A stretch of 64,000 bases of DNA, taken from contig OZ025677.1 of NCBI GenBank assembly GCA_964019335.1, positions 186,001 to 250,000 on the forward strand, written 5' to 3'. The stretch's first letter is position 1. The number at the start of each line of letters is the position of its first letter. The DNA comes from Diplonema japonicum. Taxonomy: Eukaryota; Euglenozoa; Diplonemea; Diplonemida; Diplonemidae. The notes beneath the pieces are model-generated. The model did no database searches, was not told where the DNA came from, and saw nothing but the letters and a program-made list of their open reading frames with translations. A program made the translations under genes and the position numbers. Below are positions 57,379 through 64,000 of this stretch, one piece after another.

Positions 57379-60360
57379 ATGCCACCGGTTTCAGGCCCCT
57401 GTTTGAGCCAGACCCCTGCAGCTAGCCTCACCCCCAATGATGACCCGGTCCCTTCACCTGGTCCGGACTCAGACGCTAATCCGGTCCACAGCATTGACCC
57501 GACCCCCGTTGCAGACCCGGTCCATACATCTGGCCCGATCTCCGTCACGGACCCGGCCCCAACGGCTAATCCGGTCGCAGACTCGGTCCCTGCGACTAAA
57601 CCGGTTGCAAACACGGCCCCCGTCACGAACCCGGTCCCTGCGACTAGCCCAATCGCTGACCCGGTCCTCATCACAGACCCAGTTACCGCAGCTAGCCCGA
57701 TCACGGACCCGGTCCCCGTCACAGACACGGCCCCCGTCGCAGACCCGGTCCCCACAACCAGCCCAGTCGCTGACCCGGTCCCCGTCACGGACCCGGTCCC
57801 CACATCTGGCCCGGTCGCAGACACGACCCACATCACAGACGCGATCCCCGAAACCAGCTTAGTCGTTGACCCGGTCCCTGCAAGTAACCCAGTCGCTGAC
57901 CCGGTCCTCACCACAGACCCGGTCTCCACGACTAACCCGGTCGCAGACATGGCCCCTGCCACAGATCCAGTCCCTGCAACCAGCCCAGTCGCTGACCCGG
58001 TCCCCGTCACAGACCCGGTCCCCGCATCTGGCCCGGTCGCAGACACGACCCACATCACAGACGCGATCCCCGAAACCAGTTTGGTCGTTGACCCGGTCCC
58101 TACAAGTAACCCAGTCGCTGACCCGGTCCGCACCGCAGACCCGGTCTCCACGGCTAACCCGGTCGCAGACACGGCCCCTGCCACAGATCCAGTCCCCGCA
58201 ACCAGCCCAGTCGCTGACCCGGTCCCCGTCACAGACCCGGTCCCCGCAGCTAACCCGGTCCCTGTCACGGACCCGGCCCCCACAACCAACCCGGTTGGAG
58301 ACACGGCCCCCATCACAGACCCGGTCCCCGCAGCCAGCCCAATCGCTGACCCGGTCCCCGTCACGGATCCGGTCCCCGCATCTGGCCCGGTCTCGATAGT
58401 CCCTGACGACCCAGTGCCCACAACTGGCCCAGTCTACGCCACGGACCTAGTCAGTTCGCCTGGCCCGATCTCTGTCACGGACGCAGTCCCCACCACAGGC
58501 CCGGTCCACGCTTCTAGTCTGATCCCCTCCACAGACCCGGTTCCAACACCAGGCGCAGCCTCCACCAGAGACCCGGTCCCCGCGTCTGACCCGGTCCTCG
58601 CCTCGGACCCGTTACCCGAAGTTGATGCCCTCCCCGTTACAGACCCAGTCCCCGTGCAGATGGACCTGTCTGAACCTCTGGGGCAGCATGGATCGACGAC
58701 ATGGGTGCAACCCGAGCCCTCAACGAAGGCGGTCGCCCCACCACCCCTCTTGACGACAGCGGAGCCCTGGGTGCCGTTAGCTCTGACGACGATGTCGCAA
58801 CGACAGATGCAAAGCAGTAGCAGGACTGCGTTAGGACGGGGCACTTCTACTTCTCCTCCTTCTTTTTCTGCTTCTTCTTCTTTTACGCGAACAACGACGA
58901 CTGTCCATCAGAGTCTGCTGTGGTCCGATGTCCCAGGGCACCAACGAGGTCGTGGGGGCATCACGAGAGGTCGCACGTCAAGCCCCGGATCACAACCGAG
59001 ACGCGCACACAGCGCAACGACCGCGTGTTTCCCTCGCACCCCAGAACGATTCTCACCCCTGGCCGGTCTGTCGGCTACAGACGACCTGTACATGCCGGAG
59101 CTGACACAGCACAGCAGAGACATGTACATGCTGGAGCCACCCGCGGATTTGACTGCTGCGACGGAACCTCCTCCTCCCCCACAGGGGGACATGTACATGC
59201 TGGAGCCACCACCCACGGAGTCGACGCAAACAGACGACGACCCCCATCCTCAGTCAGCGAGACCTGCCCCACGGGGGACCGATGAGGCACAGAGAAATCT
59301 GAAGGTGGTCATAGACCTGACTGGCGACGACGACGACAAAGTCTCTGCCCCGACCTCGACCCCGCCATCGGAGACGGCGGAACCTGCGCCACGGACGGAG
59401 GAGCTGGAACTGGCATGCCTCACTACCCACGACGGCGACGAAGCCCTGGCCCCACACTCAGCCCCAGCCCCGGCCCCGCCCCTCGCAAGCCACCACAAGA
59501 AGAAGCGAAAGGGAGGCGCATGCCCGGACGTGTACCTTGGCCACGACAACAAGCTGGTAAGGACCAGCACAGATCGTGCACCAGCGCCACCTCTGCTCGT
59601 CAAATGGCGGTCCAAGAGCGCGAAGCGCGGGCAGTTGTGCGACGGACAAGCGGAGCCCGCAAAGAAGAAAGACCGCTTGGACCTCCTCAGGGCGAACCGA
59701 CGGTCGGGCAAGGCCGCCGTTCACGCCCTGGCTGAAGAACATCGAGCGGGTCTGGAAGATAAGCTCTCCCACACGAAACTGGCGACGGCCGGGATCGTCG
59801 AAGCGGAAGGGGAGTGGACGCCAGAAGCCATGATACGGGTCTGCAAACACGTGCTCGGCGAAGAGCCTAAAACCGCGAAGGAACTCGGGATTCACATGAA
59901 GTTTGTCCGGTTCGCCCTCATCCTGGATTTTGACAGGACGTGGATCATGGCCAGGTATGACTCGGAAGGCTGGAAGGCGAAGGGGGACGTCGAGAGACGG
60001 CAGCAGTTCACGCGGCACGGAGATATGAGAGCCTTGAAGGATCACTACTTCGTGGCCACTGACTGGCTGTTCTTCACCACGCTGCAGTGGCATAATGTGG
60101 GACAGCGCCACCCCCAAGAACCACGAAGACCTTACGCAAGTAAGAGTGCTGGCCCGGCGAGCTACGAGGGCAAAAAACCTCTTTTCTCCTTGGAGATGAG
60201 AACATATATTATAGTGCGACATGATCAGACTGGAACGGCCGCCCCGGGGCATCCTCTGCTCAACCCGGCGGACGTGGGAGGCCCTTCTTCGGAAGGTGCC
60301 AGTCGCTTGATCAGTGTCGTCGAATGCGCGCTATATTTTACATTTTATAAGTACATATAA
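57379..60360 (+). CDS. Large Pro/Val/Thr/Asp repeat protein
   Basis: 993 aa from the ATG at 57379; the frame is open a further 87 nt upstream without an ATG. Residues about 15-440 are built of 'DPVPxTxPVAD' repeats. Among them a 222-bp (74-aa) unit is duplicated: VADTTHITDAIPETSLVVD recurs from 57817 to 58039. Next is a Ser/Thr-rich stretch, then DLYMPEL and two DMYMLEPP motifs (about 570-620). After acidic and basic segments, a globular part spans about 760-920 (WTPEAMIRVCKHVLGEEPKT, FVRFALILDFDRTWIMARYD, HYFVATDWLFFTTLQWH) that I do not recognise. No signal peptide or membrane helix. It is strongly CpG-rich, unlike the sequence just upstream. It may be a host gene or part of a mobile element inserted next to the LRR fragment. 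Confidence 0.6.
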   Translation: MPPVSGPCLSQTPAASLTPNDDPVPSPGPDSDANPVHSIDPTPVADPVHTSGPISVTDPAPTANPVADSVPATKPVANTAPVTNPVPATSPIADPVLITDPVTAASPITDPVPVTDTAPVADPVPTTSPVADPVPVTDPVPTSGPVADTTHITDAIPETSLVVDPVPASNPVADPVLTTDPVSTTNPVADMAPATDPVPATSPVADPVPVTDPVPASGPVADTTHITDAIPETSLVVDPVPTSNPVADPVRTADPVSTANPVADTAPATDPVPATSPVADPVPVTDPVPAANPVPVTDPAPTTNPVGDTAPITDPVPAASPIADPVPVTDPVPASGPVSIVPDDPVPTTGPVYATDLVSSPGPISVTDAVPTTGPVHASSLIPSTDPVPTPGAASTRDPVPASDPVLASDPLPEVDALPVTDPVPVQMDLSEPLGQHGSTTWVQPEPSTKAVAPPPLLTTAEPWVPLALTTMSQRQMQSSSRTALGRGTSTSPPSFSASSSFTRTTTTVHQSLLWSDVPGHQRGRGGITRGRTSSPGSQPRRAHSATTACFPRTPERFSPLAGLSATDDLYMPELTQHSRDMYMLEPPADLTAATEPPPPPQGDMYMLEPPPTESTQTDDDPHPQSARPAPRGTDEAQRNLKVVIDLTGDDDDKVSAPTSTPPSETAEPAPRTEELELACLTTHDGDEALAPHSAPAPAPPLASHHKKKRKGGACPDVYLGHDNKLVRTSTDRAPAPPLLVKWRSKSAKRGQLCDGQAEPAKKKDRLDLLRANRRSGKAAVHALAEEHRAGLEDKLSHTKLATAGIVEAEGEWTPEAMIRVCKHVLGEEPKTAKELGIHMKFVRFALILDFDRTWIMARYDSEGWKAKGDVERRQQFTRHGDMRALKDHYFVATDWLFFTTLQWHNVGQRHPQEPRRPYASKSAGPASYEGKKPLFSLEMRTYIIVRHDQTGTAAPGHPLLNPADVGGPSSEGASRLISVVECALYFTFYKYI

Positions 60361-60363
60361 CAA

Positions 60364-60933
60364 TCGATTGAAAGAAGAAGAACGTTTTACCAAGGGTTAC
60401 AAGACGTGGATCTGAGTGGCTTCACTAACGTGGCCTTCATTGGCCATTCCTTCCTGTCTGGGTGCTCGGTATTGCAAAACTTAGATCTGAGTTTCTTCAC
60501 CAACATCACCTCCATTAGCGCATACTTTCTGTGTGAGTGCAGGGCATTGCAAAACGTGGTTCTAAGCGGCTTCACCAACGTCACCTCTATTGGTCATAAC
60601 TTCCTGCATAATTGCTTGGCAATGCAAAATGTGGATCTGAGTGTTTTCACTAAAGTGACATTTATTGGTCATAACTTCCTGAATTGTTGCTTGGCATTGC
60701 AAAACGTGGATCTGAGTGTCTTCACAAAAGTGACAACCATTTGCGATGCTTTTCTGTCTGGATGCTCAGGGTTGCAAAACGTGGATTTGCATGCTTTTAC
60801 CAACGTGACCTACGTTGGCAGTGAATTCCTGAAGTTTGTCCCTGGATTGCAAAACATCGAGGCACCATTGCTTCCCAAAGAGCACGCCCTGATGGTGGCA
60901 CTACCATTGACAAACACTTCTTCAACACCCTGA
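60364..60933 (+). pseudogene. BspA-like leucine-rich-repeat protein, N-terminus missing
   Basis: About 189 codons after the TAA at 60358-60360, without an ATG before the first repeat. Six repeats of about 25 aa of the form 'LQNVDLSxFTxVTxIGxxFLxxC' run from about 60394 to 60850, then a short tail ends at 60933. This is the BspA / LRR_5 type common in protists, usually surface or adaptor proteins. The missing start suggests a truncated gene or an exon whose partner is not visible. It is in the same frame as the preceding large ORF, which may be chance (1 in 3). Confidence 0.7.
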
Positions 60934-61209
60934 CGTTGAAATTTATCTTTTCCTTGAAGAGGCCGAAACCTTGAGGAAACCTCATTTTACTTTCGCTTCA
61001 CCTCCTTCCTGTTAACTTCCTTTTGCAATAATCTCGAGTCTTTTGACTTATTTGAGCAAAAGGGGAACGTTGACAACCTGTTTGTGGGTTATAATACAGG
61101 CTTCCACATTCATGCACAACGACCAGTTCCTCTTTTGACATATAAGCTGAGAGTTGAAAGAAGATTATCAAAAAAGAAAATAATTTCTTTTCTACCAATC
61201 TTTATCCTC
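60934..61209. other. Spacer before Ras
   Basis: Balanced to AT-rich sequence with no recognised gene. It ends in the pyrimidine tract of the Ras acceptor. Confidence 0.5.
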
Positions 61210-61223
61210 CTTTTTTTTGTTGC

Positions 61224-61225
61224 AG
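61224..61225 (+). promoter_or_regulatory. Putative trans-splice acceptor of Ras
   Basis: CTTTATCCTCCTTTTTTTTG then TTGCAG; the leader to the ATG at 61281 would be 55 nt. Confidence 0.55.
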
Positions 61226-61280
61226 GGCTATTTCTCGTGGTGGAAAAAAATAAAGAAAGGAAAGAAAAAAGAGAAAAAAT

Positions 61281-62101
61281 ATGGGAAACGAAAGTAAGCT
61301 TGTCGTGGTTGGGGCGGGGGGTGTGGGGAAGTCTGCAATTTCGGTGAGATTCGTGCAGGTATGTCCAGACAGGGTAAAAAAAGGGAAATCAAAAAAAAAA
61401 AAAAAAAATCCTAGGGTAAATTCGTACCGTTCTATGACCCATCTATTCTCGACAAGTACAGGAAGCAGGTCCAGATAGACGGAAGGACGGAGATTGTTGA
61501 GATCGTGGACACTGCAGGGCAAGAGGAATACAGATCCATGAGAGCACAGTACTACGAAAAGGGCGAGGGGTTCGTTGTGGTTTACAGCATCACAGACCGG
61601 GGGAGTATGGGTGAGGTGGAAAAGCTGAGGGATGATATTCTGGAGGAGAAAGGCTGCAGCTGTGTGCCGATGGTGCTTGTGGGGAATAAGTGCGACTTGG
61701 AAACTGAGAGAAAAGTGACGAAGTCAGAAGGTGAGGCGCTGGCCAGGAACTGGTTCAGGGAGAACAAAGGCATCCCCTTCTTCGAGTCGTCTGCTAAGGA
61801 CGCCATCAACATCGATGAGTGTATCCATCAGATTGTGCGCGAGTTACGTTCTCAAAAGGCTACTCCAGTGCACGAGTTACGTCCACAAAAGGTCCTTCAG
61901 GAATGTCAACAAGTGGTCCCCCAGGAACGTCTACAAAAGGTCCTTCAGGAACGTCAGCAAGTGGTCCCTCAGGAACGTCCACAAAAGGTCCTTCAGGAAC
62001 GTCAGCAAAAGGTCACTCAGAAACAAAAGGTCCTCCAGGATCGTCAGCAGGTCTCTCAAAAGCTTTCTGTCAGAAAGAAGTGGAATTGCTCTGTGATGTG
62101 A
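61281..62101 (+). CDS. Ras-family small GTPase with CAAX box and repeat tail
   Basis: Exons 61281-61358 and 61415-62101, 254 aa. The G1 loop GAGGVGKS is at 11-18. Splicing gives RFVQ|GKFVPFYDPSILDKYRKQ, the classic Ras switch I with Ser and Leu at two normally Thr and Glu sites. G3 DTAGQEE is at 58-64, G4 NKCD at 117-120, and G5 SSAK at 151-154. The last four residues CSVM form a CAAX box; Met at the end predicts farnesylation and membrane attachment. Between about 175 and 240 lies a Gln/Val/Arg tract built of tandem 48-bp units (QKVLQERQQVVPQERP), which makes it some 60 residues longer than typical Ras. It cycles between GDP and GTP in signalling. The helical repeat tail probably acts as a spacer or binding site; this is inference. 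Confidence 0.95.
61359..61414 (+). other. Cis-spliced mini-intron of Ras
   Basis: 56 nt, CAG|GTATGT donor and ATCCTAG|G acceptor, with A7 and A18 runs inside; phase 0. Its removal restores the Ras switch I sequence exactly, so it is firm. Confidence 0.92.
61885..62035 (+). repeat. 48-bp tandem repeats in the Ras tail
   Basis: About three units, each containing CAAAAGGTCCTTCAGGAACG and AAGTGGTCCC[CT]CAGGAACGT-type blocks, in frame, coding for 16-residue repeats. Confidence 0.8.
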
Positions 62102-62394
62102 GCGACAGATATGATGTTTTCGTCTTTTTGCCTAGCTCCTCTTCTTTTTTTGCCCCCATCCTATTGAATGCACAAAAAAAAGGGGGTGAAAAAAAAAAAA
62201 AAAAAAAGAAGAAAGAAAAAAAAAATCCCTTACCTTTCCTTTTCATTGTTTTTTCGATTTAAAATCCCTTGCCTTTCTTTACCCTTACTATCTATAGGGT
62301 TTTATTTTTCCTCCCTGGTTTTCTTCTTTTTTGTAAAAGCGGCCTTTAATTGTGTGGTACCAAACGGTTAACAATCTGATTTTTGTTCCTTTCA

Positions 62395-62420
62395 GGTTCC
62401 CTTCAAAGACACCCTTTTCC
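62395..62420 (+). repeat. Last bases of the LINE 3' end in plus orientation
   Basis: AGGTTCCCTTCAAAGACACC, followed by a T-rich tract, equals the 3' terminus of the LINE at 12085 in sense. Only about 20-25 bp remain. Confidence 0.6.
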
Positions 62421-62493
62421 TTCTTTTTTTTTGTTTTTTTGTTCTCTATTCTATCTGACTCTATTCTATCTGACTCTTTTCAACTTGTTCATA

Positions 62494-62495
62494 AG
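62494..62495 (+). promoter_or_regulatory. Putative trans-splice acceptor of the cyclase gene
   Basis: A pyrimidine tract of about 90 nt (including two copies of a CTCTATTCTATCTGA unit) ends TTCATAAG; the leader is only 11 nt. Confidence 0.55.
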
Positions 62496-62506
62496 GCTTT
62501 ACACAC

Positions 62507-64000
62507 ATGGGTTCCTTCATAACCGATTTCACTGAAAAGTCCAGTGGGAGATGTGGCCATGTGTATGAAGCATTCATGGGCCTTGTGGAGAAGGAAAGCG
62601 ACTGCAGCGACGACCGAATACGGAAACGGTTATTGTTCCCGATGGGAGCTGTGTTTCTGGCCCTGTACATGTTCCTGGTGCCGTACACATGGGCTACTGA
62701 GAGCTGGTATGCTGCGATGTTCATGTCTGGGGTGCGGATGCTATTGTTCGTGCTGTTCTACATTTATTGCATAACTACCAAGACATGCCCCACATGGTTG
62801 GTTGAGGGGATAATTGTGGCCGTGGGCTTCACAATCTTCCTTGTGGATGACATTCTAACATATGGTATCTACGAGTCGTGGTCCGCTGCCATTCTGATGA
62901 TGGACGGCCTGCTTCTTACAAAATGTCGCGACAGGGTGACCACCCTGGCCTTCTTTGGTGCTGCCCTGTACCTTACTGTGAAGACCACCGAGGAGGCCTT
63001 CGACATTGGGATCTATGGAAACCTCCCCTCCGTTGCCGACAACCTCTCCCCCCGTGACAGCCAAGGCTCATACTGGTTCTTCCGAGTCCTCCCTCTCCGC
63101 CTTATCACCTTCATGGCCGATTTCGTGATGACACGCAACTTCGCAAATGGGATGCGTTCTGAGAAGCAACGCTCCGAAGAAGACATCATCATGGCGAACC
63201 GTGTTGCTGCGTCTCTTGTGAAGTTCGATCTTGATGCAGCGGAACACCACCTTGTGAAACGTCACAGCGGGAGCTCCAGTGACCTGCGAGATGCCTTCCT
63301 TTCCCTCATCGCAAACTTGAAGCTGTACAAGCCATACCTCCCCGATGCTCTTTTCCACTTGTCGGAGAGCTCTAGTGAGATCGAACATGCCGATGACCAC
63401 CCTGTCACTAAGTACTTCCCGGCAAGGCAGACGCCCCCTGGAATGGGTGGAGAGTCAGTGGCGTTAGCCTTCACCGATATCCAGTCGTCAACAGACATTT
63501 GGGAGAAGCACACGACTGCTATGCGGACGGCGATGGAGCTGCACAACCAGGCCATGCGAGAGTGCATCTTCAAAACGAACGGCTACGAGGTGAAGACAAT
63601 TGGAGATGCTTTCATGGTGGCCTTCGATACCGTGGCTGAAGCTGTGCGCTTCAGTCTGATGGCTCAGGAGGAACTTCTTGCACAGCCATGGCCCTCTTCT
63701 CTCCTGGAACACCATCTCTGCAAGGCAAGTAGCGGGGCTTGGAAGGGGCTGAGGGTGCGAATCGGAGTCCACACAGGGCATGCTCGTCTAGAAGTGAACC
63801 CCACAACAGCGAGGACCGACTACATGGGACCTACAGTGAACAAGACAGCGAGAGTAGAGGCAGCCTCTGTTGGAGGTGCTGTAGCTGTCACAGATGAAGT
63901 GCTTCAGGCATTAGATAAGGATGGCGGCCTAAAGGAGATGGGGAGCCCACTGACCATCAAGATAGGAACGCAGAAGCTTAAGGGCGTCGGGTGCGTGCCA
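62507..64000 (+). CDS. Membrane class III adenylate/guanylate cyclase, 3' end beyond window
   Basis: 498 codons from the ATG at 62507, with no stop before the window edge. Three to five hydrophobic segments between about 43 and 160 (PMGAVFLALYMFLVPYTWA, MLLFVLFYIYCIT, GIIVAVGFTIFLV) form a membrane part. A helical linker follows at about 200-300 (NRVAASLVKFDLDAAEHH, LKLYKPYLPDALF), a kind I associate with protist nucleotide cyclases. The catalytic domain starts near 315: AFTDIQSSTDIWEKH with metal-binding Asp324, EVKTIGDAFMVAF with Asp367, LRVRIGVHTGHARLE, and GPTVNKTARVEA with Asn445 and Arg449 of the NxxxR pair. All visible catalytic residues are intact. FTDIxSSTxxW is the form typical of trypanosomatid receptor cyclases. 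It makes cAMP or cGMP at a membrane; the purine-selecting residues cannot be assigned safely. Confidence 0.93.
   Translation, partial: MGSFITDFTEKSSGRCGHVYEAFMGLVEKESDCSDDRIRKRLLFPMGAVFLALYMFLVPYTWATESWYAAMFMSGVRMLLFVLFYIYCITTKTCPTWLVEGIIVAVGFTIFLVDDILTYGIYESWSAAILMMDGLLLTKCRDRVTTLAFFGAALYLTVKTTEEAFDIGIYGNLPSVADNLSPRDSQGSYWFFRVLPLRLITFMADFVMTRNFANGMRSEKQRSEEDIIMANRVAASLVKFDLDAAEHHLVKRHSGSSSDLRDAFLSLIANLKLYKPYLPDALFHLSESSSEIEHADDHPVTKYFPARQTPPGMGGESVALAFTDIQSSTDIWEKHTTAMRTAMELHNQAMRECIFKTNGYEVKTIGDAFMVAFDTVAEAVRFSLMAQEELLAQPWPSSLLEHHLCKASSGAWKGLRVRIGVHTGHARLEVNPTTARTDYMGPTVNKTARVEAASVGGAVAVTDEVLQALDKDGGLKEMGSPLTIKIGTQKLKGVGCVP

Noticed and set aside
57438-58421. Other-frame repeat ORFs over the Pro/Val gene (Arg/Ser-rich plus frame; Gly/Thr/Val-rich minus frame)
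   Set aside because: Shadows of a tandem DNA repeat. The frame with the DPVP repeats also continues into a non-repeat, protein-like end.

Overview
The window is nuclear DNA from a unicellular eukaryote. Genes are compact, and most have one exon. Between them lie long homopolymer tracts (A or T up to 71, G or C up to about 25) and mobile-element debris. All recognisable host genes between 0 and 51 kb (about 15) are on the minus strand. All those after 57 kb are on the plus strand, so 50.9-57.4 kb looks like a divergent strand-switch region. Several genes have a pyrimidine tract ending in AG 10-80 nt before the ATG, as expected for spliced-leader trans-splicing. Two genes also carry short A-rich GTATG...AG cis-introns. 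One-way gene clusters, probable trans-splicing, rare short introns and a secreted carbohydrate-active-type enzyme point to Euglenozoa, perhaps a diplonemid. That is inference: no rRNA or spliced-leader gene is present to prove it.

Host genes in order: a double F5/8C (discoidin-like) protein (0.1-1.6 kb); a PH-like coiled-coil protein (3.4-4.4) and its shorter paralogue (10.6-11.2); a CCCH zinc-finger protein and an HSL-type alpha/beta hydrolase (28.3-29.8); a vWA protein (30.6-31.5); a DH-PH RhoGEF (32.6-33.9); a 70-aa one-TM protein (34.6); an unrecognised protein with a P-loop-like motif (35.7-37.0); a 78-aa protein (39.1-39.4); a secreted GH141-like beta-helix protein (39.6-41.6); an LCMT1-type methyltransferase (41.9-42.9); an RCC1-repeat protein with introns (44.4-45.6); an ITPK / choline-kinase-like fusion (46.8-49.0); and a choloylglycine-hydrolase-family Ntn amidase (49.8-50.9). 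On the plus strand come a Pro/Val-repeat protein (57.4-60.4), a headless LRR fragment (60.4-60.9), a Ras GTPase with one intron (61.3-62.1) and a membrane class III cyclase that runs off the window (62.5 onward). Ras, RhoGEF, RCC1-like and cyclase genes are all signalling-type, but they share no visible pathway beyond neighbourhood.

The stretches 4.8-12.1 kb and 14.6-28.1 kb are mobile-element graveyards. They hold a 5'-truncated LINE-type reverse transcriptase with several 3' fragments, a pogo/Tigger-like DDE element with two decayed copies, small TIR elements, and a family of tyrosine-recombinase (YR) elements. The YR family is the most unusual content. It encodes a recombinase with all catalytic residues and no reverse transcriptase. 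Its right end has a conserved layout: an AATAACTATTTA-type terminus followed by a 110-190 bp imperfect palindrome. In most copies the palindrome contains CACGAGCGAAGCGAGTG, whose core GCGAAGC is a known ultra-stable DNA mini-hairpin. The strand-switch region is CpG-depleted; the DDE copy there differs from the 20-kb copy almost only by CpG to TpG/CpA changes, implying past cytosine methylation.
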